Origin: Pichia kudriavzevii
Taxonomy: Eukaryota; Ascomycota; Pichiomycetes; Pichiales; Pichiaceae
Length of the DNA stretch: 64,000 bases
Direction of reading: 5' to 3'
NCBI RefSeq assembly: GCF_003054445.1
Contig: NC_042508.1
Span: 62,001-126,000 of the forward strand
A program made the position numbers and the translations under genes. The notes under the pieces were generated by a model. That model saw nothing but the letters and a program-made list of their open reading frames with translations. It did not search any database and was not told the DNA's origin. Shown here one piece after another: positions 21,942 through 32,825 of this stretch (the first letter of the stretch is position 1; every line of letters starts with the position of its first letter).

Positions 21942-22916
21942 ATGACTGCTGACAAAAGAAGAGAGGAAAATGTCGAGGATTTAGACGATGGGCTTGCCAT
22001 TGACTACGAGTTAAGCGACAATGAGGAAGGCATCGAAATCGAGTCTGAGATAAAGGAACCATCTGCTGCAGATAAGACCGATATCGAGGGAGCATTTGAT
22101 AGCGAAGTTGAAGAGGAAGCCAAGGAAGGTACCGATGTGGTTGTAAGTGTTGGCAAGAAGAGGAAAGGTCCAAGTGAAGAGAAGAAATCGAAGAAGAAGC
22201 AAAAGATGGAGTTTGAAAAGGAGTCCAAGAAGTCATTAAGTGTTGAGAAGAATGATATTATCGTTGAGAAGCTCAATTCCAAGGTCCGGGAAGTGTATCC
22301 GCAACTGTCGCCATTGGAGCTAACGGAATACTACTTGCAGGGGAAAAATGTTATTGATAGCAGTGATTTTTCAATGGAGAAGAACCTCGAGAACCTCTCC
22401 AAGTACATTGAGATGTACATGAAGGATTTGATTCCAAGCATCAAGGAGTTCAAGAGGCTGAGAAACAAGATCAAGAAGTTTGAGACGAAGAAGAAGTTCA
22501 ACAAGAAGTTCAACAAAACCGTTGAGATTCCAAAGAGGAAGTTTATACTAATATTGTCCATCTCTGCGATTCGGGCTTGCGATGTTCACAGGGCCACAAG
22601 GGACTTGGAAGGTGGGTCGATCAAATTGATTGCCAAAAACCCGATTGGAAACGACTTGAAGATGTTGAAAACAACCTGGAGCAGGATCTTGAATGCCACT
22701 CCTGGGAGGATCGAGAAGTTGCTAGATATAAGCAAACAGGACAAGGAGAAGAATTTTGAGAGCACGCTAGCCCTTGCTGCGGATGAGATTGACACTGTTA
22801 TTCTGGACAACTATGTCGATCCCAAGCTACGTAGCGTGGTTGACGACAGGGAGACTTTTGACTTGTTGAAGATCTTGAAGGAGGCAAACCCCAAACTCAA
22901 AGTTTATGTTTATTAG
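21942..22916 (+). CDS. CMS1: Cms1, ribosomal small-subunit biogenesis factor
   Basis: Nucleolar protein of the Cms1 family, a degenerate DEAD-box-like fold associated with the SSU processome. The 324-aa product has an acidic N-terminus, a Lys-rich nuclear-localisation stretch (KKSKKKQKMEFEK) and the family blocks LSPLELTEYYLQG, FILILSISAIRACDV and TWSRILNATPGR. The ATG at 21942 leaves a 116-bp divergent spacer to the histone-fold gene; the open frame continues upstream from a TTG into that spacer. Confidence 0.9.
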   Translation: MTADKRREENVEDLDDGLAIDYELSDNEEGIEIESEIKEPSAADKTDIEGAFDSEVEEEAKEGTDVVVSVGKKRKGPSEEKKSKKKQKMEFEKESKKSLSVEKNDIIVEKLNSKVREVYPQLSPLELTEYYLQGKNVIDSSDFSMEKNLENLSKYIEMYMKDLIPSIKEFKRLRNKIKKFETKKKFNKKFNKTVEIPKRKFILILSISAIRACDVHRATRDLEGGSIKLIAKNPIGNDLKMLKTTWSRILNATPGRIEKLLDISKQDKEKNFESTLALAADEIDTVILDNYVDPKLRSVVDDRETFDLLKILKEANPKLKVYVY

Positions 22917-23011
22917 AATGAAATAAATAATAGAATAAATAGACAGTGTATATATCTGCATCAATTATATAAAGAAAACAGTTGGATATAATAGAACCTT
23001 CAAGGGTGGAC

Positions 23012-23233
23012 TCATTTCTTTGCCGCCTCGTTCCACTTTGCCACAGTGTCAAGAGAATAGGCCTCTTTTGGATTGATCACATTGGCCTCGGCTTGTCTGT
23101 AGAAACCGTACATGACTACAGCAAACCCTGCAAACGCAATAAGACCGTTGACGTGATGGTTCTTTGGAGTGTGGAACCAACCTCCAGAAGGTGCACGCAC
23201 AAACTTAGGATAGACAGTATGACCGTGTGACAT
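23012..23233 (-). CDS. Small mitochondrial-type membrane protein, 73 aa
   Basis: Short but convincing gene: ATG start, one membrane span at about residues 31-47 (LIAFAGFAVVMYGFY), an N-terminal SGGWFHTPKNHHVNG block and a soluble basic/amphipathic C-terminus. It recalls small conserved fungal proteins with an SGGWY-P-NW pattern thought to be mitochondrial inner-membrane components, but no named family could be assigned from memory. It is tail-to-tail with CMS1 (95 bp) and divergent from the mitoribosomal gene MRPL3, which fits a mitochondrial role. Confidence 0.7.
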   Translation of the reverse strand: MSHGHTVYPKFVRAPSGGWFHTPKNHHVNGLIAFAGFAVVMYGFYRQAEANVINPKEAYSLDTVAKWNEAAKK

Positions 23234-23763
23234 CTTGCAATATGGTGGTGTCTCTATTGTCTCTTATCAGTGGCAAAACTAACTGTTGCTGTGCCCCCTC
23301 CCCCTCTGCTTTGATGGCCAGCTCTTGTTCCCCGTTTCACAGAGTCTCCTCCTCCTCCTCCTCAGTTGGCAAACAATCGCATGGGGGAAAAGAAACAGCC
23401 CACCACCCGTACACCGCCAGTCACGTGACCGGAGGGGTTTTCTTGGTAAGATTTTTTCTTTTTTTTTTTTTTTTCAGTTCCCAGTAATAGGAGGGAAAAT
23501 GAGAATAAGAAAATGGGAATTTGCTGAATGTACATGACGGTTATGCTATAGAGTTCCTCTCTTCCACTCCCCCCGTCTCCTTTCCCAATGCGGCCTTTTC
23601 GCATTTTCCGCGGATTTTTCACGAAATGGCATTTTTTTATTTTTTTTTTTTTTTTCCTTGGAAATTGAAATAATCCAAGGTGAAGACAAGTATTGGACAC
23701 TCTGAGTAGCATATTGTCACTGCAACCAGGGGAACACTAGTACGTCCAGGCTTGTCAACCAGA
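23234..23763. promoter_or_regulatory. Divergent promoter with CACGTG and ATTTTTCAC sites
   Basis: A 530-bp region between the 73-aa gene and MRPL3. It holds TCACGTGA at 23421-23428, ATTTTTCAC at 23614-23622, and two T-tracts (about 23459-23476 and 23632-23656). The T-tracts and the ATTTTTCAC element resemble the AATTTT-type rapid-growth element described upstream of mitoribosomal genes in yeasts. Confidence 0.5.
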
Positions 23764-24900
23764 ATGCTTTCATTTATGAACAGATCCAGAGCAGTGCAGC
23801 TATCCAACAAGCGTTGGAGCGTTGTTGTTGCAAGAAATATCTCGGTTTCTCCAGCTGCTCCAAAGGTTGTTGAATCATCAATAAACAGTAAGAACTACAG
23901 GTTTTCATACGAAACTGCAAAGAACAAGTTTGTAGAATCGTCCAATGTATCCACTCCAGAAAACAAGTTTGACTTCTCGGAATACACTACCAAGGACAAA
24001 CCAACAAACGTTGTCTCTGAAGAGGAGGCCAAACTAATACCTTCAATTATAGCTTTGCATGCAAGACTTGGATTACCTGAATCTTATCAATATTCCACCC
24101 TGGTCAAGGCATTGACATGTCCAACCTCCAAGCACGACGTGATCGCCTCCAACCAGCAGCTCTCCATCCTGGGTGCCCATATCTTATCTTTCTATGTCAC
24201 TGAATACTTGATTGCAAACTACCCTAGACTACCACTTTCTGTTTTAAGGGCAGCTACTGATGCCTTCATCGGCAACTACTCTCTCTATGACGTTGCTAAA
24301 AACACATGGGGTATTTCCGAAGACTCGTCTTCCAAATTGGAGAGATACCTCTCCAACGAACCAGAGATCTTCAAGTTTGGTACATTGAGGTACACACGTA
24401 AGGTCACCGAACCTGAAACGGATATCGTCAAATACGCCCCTGATCATAGCGTCTTTGAACTATCTAAATCAGAAGCATTTGCAAACTCTGTGCGTTCAAT
24501 CGTAGGTGGACTGCACATCCATGCAGGTGAGGAGACAACAAAGCAATTTGTCCATGATCACATTCTATCGAGACAGGTGGACATATCATCCTTTTTCTCA
24601 TTCAAGGAACCTGGAAAATTATTGACAAGGTTGTTGAGAACTAACAACATGCAGCCTCCAACAATTAGACTCATCTCCGAAACAGGTAGATTCTCTTCAA
24701 CTCCAGTGTATGTTGTTGGTTGTTTCTCTGGAGAAAACTTGTTGGCAACATCCGAAGGTAATTCTCTCAGAGAAGCAAGAATCAAATCCTTTGGTAAAGC
24801 GCTCAAGGCTTGGTACCTGTATAAGCCTCTGGATGCTAAACTTCCTAGTGACGAATCTTTTGAAGGCATGTTTGTTGATCAGGGTGAAAAGTTCTTCTAA
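23764..24900 (+). CDS. MRPL3: Mitochondrial ribosomal protein mL44 (Mrpl3)
   Basis: Large-subunit mitoribosomal protein of RNase III-like origin. The 378-aa product begins with a basic presequence (MLSFMNRSRAVQLSNKRW). An RNase III-like helical domain follows (LHARLGLPESYQYSTLVKAL, then LGAHILSFYVTEYL) and a C-terminal double-stranded-RNA-binding-like domain (RLISETGR, VVGCFSGENLLA, SLREARIKSFGKAL). The catalytic Glu/Asp set of true RNase III is not evident, as expected for mL44. The ATG at 23764 was chosen over an upstream TTG. Confidence 0.93.
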   Translation: MLSFMNRSRAVQLSNKRWSVVVARNISVSPAAPKVVESSINSKNYRFSYETAKNKFVESSNVSTPENKFDFSEYTTKDKPTNVVSEEEAKLIPSIIALHARLGLPESYQYSTLVKALTCPTSKHDVIASNQQLSILGAHILSFYVTEYLIANYPRLPLSVLRAATDAFIGNYSLYDVAKNTWGISEDSSSKLERYLSNEPEIFKFGTLRYTRKVTEPETDIVKYAPDHSVFELSKSEAFANSVRSIVGGLHIHAGEETTKQFVHDHILSRQVDISSFFSFKEPGKLLTRLLRTNNMQPPTIRLISETGRFSSTPVYVVGCFSGENLLATSEGNSLREARIKSFGKALKAWYLYKPLDAKLPSDESFEGMFVDQGEKFF

Positions 24901-25017
24901 TCAATAGGCAACCTTCTCCCAAACCCCTCCACCTTTTCGTGTAAATATATAAACTCCTATAGACTAGTTGTATAATTCGAAATCTAGTTGAATATATAAA
25001 AACAAAAGCATTAAGTA

Positions 25018-25930
25018 TTATATATTGCAATATCTGATCAAATGGTCCCCCATGTCTTTGACTAATAGTTCGTCAACCAACTCAACACCGTTTTTGTCAA
25101 CCTTATGGTTAGAATGGAAATGATAAAGTCTTTCAAATATCAACGTCGAGTACATTCTGATAAAAGAGTCCGCATGTTCAACGTATCTTTTCAGAAACGT
25201 CCCAATCATGAATACGTCCTCACAGTCAATCTGTTCCAGTTTGTCCAGTATTGACTTCAATATCATCTCTTGTAATCTGTCGCTTTTCTTATTGAATTTG
25301 AACGAAACAAGTGTCTTCACATCAAACATACTGATGATCTCATCAAAACATACAAACTCTGGAATATGAACTATTTTGTCGAGTGCATCAATGATGCCAT
25401 GTTCAATGTATCCATTATATCTAATTAGAGATAGACTCTCAACAATAAAAGTTTCTTTCTCAATATTCACTACCATTTGGTTGTATACATCAACCTTGTC
25501 CAATCTTTCAATACTATGAAATAAGTTGACAAAATCTTGATAGGTTTCTAAGTTATCTAAACCTTGAAATTCTGCAGGACTGGCCTCCAGTAGTTCCGCT
25601 AGGACAACTCCAAGGTGCCCATCAATTTTAGTATCTCCAAAATCTTCAATGGTAAGCATGTTTATGTCAGGTGTTGAATCGCTCATAACTTTATCTTCTT
25701 TCATGATAATCGATATATTTGATCCTTCCTCAATTATTTCATCCAGAGGATATGGTGATTCTTCTTGATTCACGTTGTCGTTATCTGTAATATCAACAAC
25801 AGAAGGAACTTCTTGTTCTTCTTCGCTTCCCTTAACATCATGCATTGTTTGATCATTTTGAGCTGTACCGGTACTTTCGATTTCACTTTCATCGATTAGT
25901 TGTTGTTGCTGTTGTTGTTGTTGCTGCTGC

Positions 25931-25966
<36 letters not shown>

Positions 25967-28824
25967 AGCCCTTTCTCATCTACAAATGAGTCTGATTTCG
26001 AATAATCCATCGCATCTCTTGGATTTTCATTCTCTTTATTCTCATAGTCTGTTCCTTCATCGACAAAAATATCAGATCCCATGATTTCATCACTTTTCAT
26101 ATCAAACAATCCATGTCCCTTTGACTTTGGCAAAATCATAGTCATATCTGTCTGAATTAAAGGCACTGGCCCATCATGCCTAATCCTGGGAACAACTCTG
26201 GTCATTTCGTCTAAGTTTTCACCAAGTTCTTCGCCATTGACTTTAATTGGAGACAACAGTTTATCATCATTAGAAAACATAGAGGTGCTTCCATCATCTT
26301 CATTTGTCAGAATCTTCAGTTCTTTGGAAATTTCCACCTTGTTAATTTCATCTGTCGTTTCGTCTAAAGCACGTAGAAATAAATCAGGGTATTCATTCAA
26401 ACACAGTTCGAATATTATGATATATTGCGCTTTAAATGCCTCATCTGCTTGGATTATCGAATAACTACTGATTAAACATTCAAAGATGCTAGCAAGTAAA
26501 TATGACTTGATTTGGTCCTTTTTAAAAGTCAATAGTTTCTCCAACAATTTCAGTATTGAGTTGATCATCCTATACTTATTCTTGATAAATTGGATAGATA
26601 AGTTGATATTATTGATTTTCGATGTATCAGTAGCATAGTCAATAATCTTGATAGACGACAAGCATAAATCTTCTATTGATAACCCATCGATTATAAACTC
26701 AATTGGTGTATCTGGATGACTCGCATAATACATGCAAAAAAGTCTCAAAACATTATCGGTGGAAATGTAGCTGGATATCTTTTTAAAGTAACTATCCTTC
26801 TGAAAAATTACATCAAATAACTCGTGATTAGTAATAGTTAAACTGTTCAGCGCATTATGAAATTTGATAGTGATTGATGAAGAATCGCTTTCTTTCAATA
26901 GTTTCTCAAACCCACTTTTTTGAAGACTTTTTGAATCAGATGTCAACTCTTCATAAATAACATTTTCCCTCTTCAATCGGCCGGTAAAATCTTCCATTTC
27001 ATCACGCTCACGCTCACGCTCGACGCCGATAATAGTTTCTAGCTTCTCAATTTTTGATACATCAGAACCAATAGTATGATTTCTAATCTGTTTCTTTTCT
27101 GGTTCAGTTTTCCTATTTTCATGTAAGGATTCACTGCGCTGAAGTTTTCTAACAGGCTCGTAAGATAAATTTGGAAGAGCATTTTGCCGATGTAGATTTT
27201 TTAAGGGCCGCATTGGCTTTACTGGTGCTATAAGCTTCTTGATCGTAGAGGAATACATACTCTTTGCTCTTTCAAGGCCTTTTACTGTCTGTGGATCTAA
27301 TTTTCTCATGAATTTGCTTTCATATCTTGGCTCTAACTCGCATAAAGTCCAAAATGAATTTCGCATTGCATCTTTGACTAGTGGTAACGGATCAGAAAGA
27401 CCTCTGATAATTACGCTCTCTAAGGAATCGACGATATAGTGCAAAAGTTCTTTATCTTGAGGATCATAATTTTTCAAGATTAAAAGTTGGACCCAATTAC
27501 CCGTATAAACTCTTGGCTGGATGTTTTTATCCTGTGAAGTTGCTATTAGCATATTAAAAATTTTGGGGTTGAGACTTGTGTACAGTAGCAAAGCGATTAT
27601 AGCAACATTTGCATTCTGATGCTGTATTATTTTTCTAGCAGATGTGAGTTTAATCAATGAATTTAAAAAAGTTTCAACGAGTGAAAAATCTAAATATGCT
27701 CCAATAAACAAACCCAAATCTTTCACTAGTTGACATGAATTGTTTGATAGACTAGTCCTTAGGGATAGCATTCCTTTGCATATACATTCCTTTACCTCTT
27801 TGATCAAGTATAAATAGTTTTCAATTGAATAATCTTGCAATAAATTCCCCCCACGAAGAATTTCCCGCAATTTAATAATTAATTCCTGTCTCTGCTTCCA
27901 ATTCCTCTCAGATTCTTTGCCTTCAAAGTGTGTTTGAAAATTGCTCAACATATTTTCATATGCAGCCTTTGAGCTATCTCTGTCAAAGTCTAGTGGTTTA
28001 AGATTAGAATCATCAGCATTCCACATTGGAATTTTGTCCAAAATCTCATCAAGATGAGCCTTCGCTTGGATATCAGGTTCACTCGAGTCTAGCTGACTGA
28101 GGTATTTATTGAATAGAGTAGCATCAATAGAATTTAGTAATATAGAGACCACATTAGGATCTATTTTTTCTTCAACCAATGAATTTACTAGATCGCTTCT
28201 AGCTGTATTATTGGTAGGGTTTATACGTGTGAAATACAACACAAGTAATTGGTTAACTTTGTGGACAACATCTTCATTGTCTGAACTCAAAATATGGATG
28301 ATGTTATCCAATATGTACTTGAAAGAAAACTTGAAATTGGCAGAGGACTCAGTAATTTGATAAAGTAGATCTAAAACTGGACCTTGAATATACTCGTCTT
28401 TCATCCCATCGCCGACTAAAAATTGGATGATTTGGTTTATTTCACCATTGGGTGCTGACTCAATACATGTTTTGATAGACTTTAATGCAGTTAGTCTGAT
28501 AGAATCCTTTGTCTCCACTAACCTCTCTAACAAGAAAGGTATGACAGAATTGTAAACGCCGGATAAAACTTTTGGATCCTGAATACTTACTCTCTTAATC
28601 AAGTGACATAGTGTGCTAAACGCCAACACACACAGATCTCGACAATCATTAAAAACTAATATTAGAGATGTACAGTAGTCTTCAACGTGAGTAAGATCAA
28701 CCAAATTTCTTTTAATATACTGCTTAAAATTTGTGATGGCGTATTCCATTTCTTGCGGATCATGGCTATTGCGGATTGAGAAAACCATCAACATGCCCGG
28801 ATCAGAAACATGACTCGCACACAT
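25018..28824 (-). CDS. STU1: CLASP-family microtubule protein Stu1
   Basis: Spindle and kinetochore microtubule-stabilising protein of the CLASP family. The product is 1268 aa from ATG 28824. The N-terminal TOG-type HEAT helices include LAFSTLCHLIKRVSIQDP. A CLASP_N-like second domain follows around residues 290-540. A Ser/Arg-rich basic linker around 550-620 is the probable microtubule-binding region. Then come helical repeats and an acidic region with a polyglutamine run of about 22 (near residues 950-975), and a C-terminal helical domain. The frame is open to 29019, but those 65 extra residues are not family-like. Overall organisation and length fit Stu1 (S. cerevisiae 1513 aa). Confidence 0.88.
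25900..25970 (-). repeat. CAG/CAA microsatellite in STU1
   Basis: A run of TTG/CTG triplets on the plus strand encodes about 22 consecutive Gln in Stu1, in a disordered acidic region. Confidence 0.9.
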
Positions 28825-29112
28825 CTCCCACTTTGTATTTTCAATAGTAGACGTAGAGTTTAGACAACTGTAGACGTTTGCAGCAAGGGGAAGGCTTCGA
28901 TAGGCAAGAACAACAACACGAAATAAACTTGCGTCTAAAACATGGAAAATAACTTCTCGCCCAAAAGGGAAATTAGTGAATCCTAACAATTTTTTTTTTC
29001 TAAGGACTATAATATACATTGAATTTACATATTTGAGAGCCAGGAATTCACGGCGTTCACTCTGAACAGTGAAGTGTTGTTCTGGTTATGTTAAAAGCGA
29101 TGACATAACATC

Positions 29113-29886
29113 TCAATTATCAACTTCATGGTAAACGGGAATGTGTTTAGAGTTATTGTACCATTTTTTCAATAGCAAAGTTCCAGCACCACTTGGTTGG
29201 CTGAAACCTATCTGCCATTGGTTCAATTTAACACCATACAATGAATGACAAAGAACAGCATCTAACATTGCCATAGCTAGATGATGCCTTCGATATTTTG
29301 GACATACATATATTCTTGAGATCCCGATGCTTAGCTTCAGTTCTTCCTTTGAACTAATGTTTGCTGTTTCAAGTTCCATGCAATATCCCTTGATGTATGC
29401 CTGTTGTTTCGGTGGTGGGTCGGTGGTAGTTATTCCTATAACACGTGACAGCTTGTCAGTGGGACTTTTTTCCACCAGCAAAAACACCGGGCTTTCATCA
29501 GGCCTCTTTCTCCAACTGGTCGATGCCCCCATAGAATTGAGCCATACTTTGTTGAGCGTCTTCATCATAGAGTCCACTATTTTGGTTATTACAGGGTTGT
29601 TGGATTTGCACATATATAATGCTAAACGAGAACCTCCGACTTTAAATGTATCCACACAGTTTCCATGATTAATTAACGTGTTGTAATTAGGCTTAGGTAA
29701 AGTCAGTCCATTTAAGAAGTCGTCGTGATGCATATTATGAAGAGTAACAGATTTTTTGATTGTTTTTATCCACTCGTAGCCACACTGAGCACATTTTGTG
29801 ACCTTTATTTCTGGTTCAAATAGAGTACTCTGTCGCAGTTTTGTTTTCACTGACTTAGAAATCTTTGTCCTTTTTTTGTCTGACAT
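29113..29886 (-). CDS. ECO1: Cohesin acetyltransferase Eco1
   Basis: Acetylates the Smc3 subunit of cohesin during S phase to establish sister-chromatid cohesion. The 257-aa protein has a PCNA-interaction-like QSTLFE near residue 22 and a C2H2 zinc finger (CAQCGYEW with downstream HNMHHDDF). The ESCO-type acetyltransferase domain includes GISRIYVCPKYRRHHLA and ends with GFSQPSGAGTLLLKKW. Only a TTG lies upstream of the ATG at 29886. It is divergent from MTO1 across 219 bp. Confidence 0.95.
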   Translation of the reverse strand: MSDKKRTKISKSVKTKLRQSTLFEPEIKVTKCAQCGYEWIKTIKKSVTLHNMHHDDFLNGLTLPKPNYNTLINHGNCVDTFKVGGSRLALYMCKSNNPVITKIVDSMMKTLNKVWLNSMGASTSWRKRPDESPVFLLVEKSPTDKLSRVIGITTTDPPPKQQAYIKGYCMELETANISSKEELKLSIGISRIYVCPKYRRHHLAMAMLDAVLCHSLYGVKLNQWQIGFSQPSGAGTLLLKKWYNNSKHIPVYHEVDN

Positions 29887-29998
29887 GAAGTATGTTTTCA
29901 AATATTTCCAGAGGTTGAACTTTATTAGCGTAAATCAAATACAATACAGCATCTAGGATCGTGAAACGCAAGAGAGAAAAATTAATTTCCTAATTGAG

Positions 29999-30008
29999 AA
30001 TTTTTCAC
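29999..30008 (+). promoter_or_regulatory. AATTTTTCAC element upstream of MTO1
   Basis: The exact 10-mer AATTTTTCAC lies about 100 bp before the MTO1 ATG. The same 10-mer occurs upstream of RPS12, and its 9-base core upstream of MRPL3. It may be a shared growth-related element; this is inference. Confidence 0.4.
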
Positions 30009-30105
30009 TCCTGTTTGAAGTCCATATACATGTGGCAGGCTCTTTTCTTCAACTGTCCTTTGTCTATACTTCCTCTATACAATCTCACAAAAGGCTGATA
30101 TAGTA

Positions 30106-32076
30106 ATGCCCTTTCCACACATATTCAAGCGTTTGCTACATTATGATGCCGAAGTAGCCAGGAAACTTGCAACCTCACCATATCATCCAGTCATTGTGGT
30201 TGGTGGAGGCCACGCAGGTATAGAAGCGGCTACTGGATCTGCACGTACAGGCGTCAAAACTACTTTGGTTACTCCTAAGTGGGATAATATTGGAGCAACA
30301 AGCTGCAATCCAGCCTTTGGAGGTATTGGGAAAGGTACTTTGCTCAAAGAGATCGATGCATTAGACGGAGTTTGCCCCAGAATCGTCGATCGAGCTGGTA
30401 TACAGTTCAAAATTCTAAATAGATCCAGAGGTGCTGCTGTTTGGGGATATCGTGCACAAATTGATAGGGATCTTTATCAGAAAGAAATGCAAAATTTTGT
30501 AAAGAAATATGAAAATCTGGATATTATAGAAAACAAAATTGAAGATTTGATTATTGAGTTTCAAGATGCCGATCCATTGGGACGCAATAGCGGTATTGTC
30601 AGGGGAGCTGTTCTATCAAATGGAGAGTTAGTTAAATGCGATCGAGTTGTTATTACCACAGGCACTTTTTTAGGCGCTGAAATACACCTTGGTATGAAAT
30701 GTTGGCCAGCTGGAAGGATAGATGAAACTTCAAGTTTAGGGTTAAGTGAGACTTTTAAAAAAGTAGGATTTATGATGGGTAGACTTAAAACTGGGACTCC
30801 TCCTAGAATAAGTGGTAAGAGCATCAACTATGACTTAGTTACCAAGGAGTATGGCGATAATCCACCAGAGCCGATGAGTTTTTTGAACGAGAGACCCAAA
30901 ATTGCAGCTGAAGAGCAAGTACTTTGCTATGGTACATACACAAAACCAGAAGTTAAAGACATCGTTATGAACAACTTGCACAAAACTTTCCACATCAGAG
31001 AAACTGTCAAAGGCCCAAGATATTGTCCCTCTTTGGAAAGTAAGATTTTGAGATTTGGTGATAAGCCTCAACACAGAGTGTGGCTGGAACCAGAGTCCCT
31101 CAACAGAGAAGAAAACGACATTATATACCCTAATGGGATTTCTATGACTATGCCTGAAGATATACAGTATGAAATCCTAAGGAATATTACAGGTTTAGAA
31201 AATGTGGAAATGTTGCAACCTGCTTACGGAGTTGAGTATGACTATGTGGATCCAAGAGAATTGAGCCGTACGTTGGAAACCAAACTTATCTCGGGACTCT
31301 ACCTAGCTGGTCAGATTAATGGTACTACCGGGTATGAAGAGGCTGCAGCGCAAGGTATCATTGCAGGCATCAACGCAGGATTGCATCATCAAAATGCCGA
31401 AAAAGACTTAGCTTTAGATAGATCAGATGGATACATTGGAGTTCTTATAGATGATCTTATCACTAAAGGTGTCGAGGAGCCATATAGGATGTTCACATCG
31501 AGATCCGAATTTAGAGTTAGTGTGAGGGCTGATAATGCAGATTTGAGATTGACTGAACTAGGTAGGCAAGTAGGTTGTGTTAGTAATACTAGGTGGGAAG
31601 TTTTCACTAAGGACAAACAACGCTTTGAGACGGCGGTTTCGAAGCTGAAAGATTTTAAATTAAGTAGTAGCAAATGGAATGACATCTTATCTGAAATCAA
31701 TATAGGAAATGATTCAAAACTCAAATCTGCATATGAGATTTTGAAGTATAAGGGCTCAAACATAAATAGGATTTTAGAAGTTGTCAATGACTCGGAATTG
31801 ATTAAAGATATGAACGAAAGAATCAAAATGAAGGTGTCAGTTGAAGGTAATTACAGCGGCTACATACGGAAAGAGAAAGAATATATTAGGGCTTTCAAGG
31901 CTGATGAAAACTTGAGACTTCCGGCTGGTTTTGATTACAGGACAATTCCATCTCTATCAGCTGAGGCGATTGCCAAGTTAAATGAAAACAGGCCTGAAAC
32001 AATTGGCCAGGCCAGAAGAATCCAGGGAATTACACCTGCTGCAATATTTGAACTGTACCGTATAAGCAGAAAGTGA
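30106..32076 (+). CDS. MTO1: Mitochondrial tRNA wobble-uridine modification protein Mto1 (GidA/MnmG)
   Basis: FAD-dependent partner of Mss1 that makes carboxymethylaminomethyluridine at U34 of mitochondrial tRNAs. The 656-aa product has a short basic mitochondrial presequence and then the dinucleotide-binding [12 protein letters not shown] near residue 30. GidA signatures include [20 protein letters not shown], the [16 protein letters not shown] block and the C-terminal EYIRAFK region. Length matches S. cerevisiae Mto1 (669 aa). Confidence 0.97.
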   Translation: MPFPHIFKRLLHYDAEVARKLATSPYHPVIVVGGGHAGIEAATGSARTGVKTTLVTPKWDNIGATSCNPAFGGIGKGTLLKEIDALDGVCPRIVDRAGIQFKILNRSRGAAVWGYRAQIDRDLYQKEMQNFVKKYENLDIIENKIEDLIIEFQDADPLGRNSGIVRGAVLSNGELVKCDRVVITTGTFLGAEIHLGMKCWPAGRIDETSSLGLSETFKKVGFMMGRLKTGTPPRISGKSINYDLVTKEYGDNPPEPMSFLNERPKIAAEEQVLCYGTYTKPEVKDIVMNNLHKTFHIRETVKGPRYCPSLESKILRFGDKPQHRVWLEPESLNREENDIIYPNGISMTMPEDIQYEILRNITGLENVEMLQPAYGVEYDYVDPRELSRTLETKLISGLYLAGQINGTTGYEEAAAQGIIAGINAGLHHQNAEKDLALDRSDGYIGVLIDDLITKGVEEPYRMFTSRSEFRVSVRADNADLRLTELGRQVGCVSNTRWEVFTKDKQRFETAVSKLKDFKLSSSKWNDILSEINIGNDSKLKSAYEILKYKGSNINRILEVVNDSELIKDMNERIKMKVSVEGNYSGYIRKEKEYIRAFKADENLRLPAGFDYRTIPSLSAEAIAKLNENRPETIGQARRIQGITPAAIFELYRISRK

Positions 32077-32288
32077 CTCCGACACCTAACAAGTTCAATC
32101 ATGTAAATACGATAAAAGTAATATTAATAAATATATCAATAAATAACGTTTGTGTAATCTATTAGATAATATATATTGTTAGATATACAACTTATGGGTC
32201 AATGAATAATTTAATAAATAATAGTGGATGAGCTAAATGAAGAATTGAAGAGAGAAAAAGTGTATGTTAATGTGCCTTTTTCCAATGG

Positions 32289-32537
32289 TTATTGCTTCAA
32301 AAGTAATTCGTTTCTTTTTTCTTCGTCAATTCTCTTGAACCTCTCATACTGGGTCTCCACAGTGGAGAATCCTAGTGCGTTTTGTCTCCAAGTGTTGAAA
32401 GCGTCCCTAACGCCCAATTCCAAGTTTCTGTCTGCTTCCCATAGCGCAAACATTCCGACAAGAGATGCTGCTGCAACAGGCTGTCTAATGAAAAAGAAGA
32501 GAAGAACAGCTGGTCTGTATGTAACTAAAAATGGCAT
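32289..32537 (-). CDS. Small membrane protein, 82 aa, unrecognised
   Basis: ATG-initiated short gene with one or two hydrophobic helices near the N-terminus (AVLLFFFIRQPVAAASLVGMFAL). A charged amphipathic C-terminus follows (LGVRDAFNTWRQ, then YERFKRIDEEKRNELL). An N-terminal helix with basic residues and no acidic ones suggests mitochondrial inner-membrane targeting. It lies between MTO1 and the importin gene. No family name could be assigned; a respiratory-complex or assembly subunit is a guess. Confidence 0.6.
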   Translation of the reverse strand: MPFLVTYRPAVLLFFFIRQPVAAASLVGMFALWEADRNLELGVRDAFNTWRQNALGFSTVETQYERFKRIDEEKRNELLLKQ

Positions 32538-32825
32538 TTTCGATGTGTTGTGTGGGGTCTAAACTCTTCCACTATGTTTCTTCTGGTACCTCTCTATAAC
32601 AGGTGCCAGTCCATTCACTTCCTCTTGATATCCTCATTTGCCAAAAAAAAAAACATGCCCTCGAGATTGGTGCACTGGTGAACACTTTTTAAGAGCATGA
32701 ATTTGGTCAAGGTCGAAAATTTTTTTTTAGATCTGCAGGCATCAGAAACCGTTTAAAGAGGAGATCAGCTTGATAAAATAAGACTACAAAGGTTAGTTTC
32801 ATTGCACGTGGCCCAGCACAATAGG

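Noticed and set aside
21826-22236. N-terminal extension of the CENP-T-like frame
   Set aside because: It overlaps CMS1 on the other strand, is antisense to CMS1 codons and looks compositionally like a shadow; the start was placed at 21825.
28825-29019. 65-residue extension upstream of STU1
   Set aside because: Not family-like; the CLASP N-terminus begins after ATG 28824.
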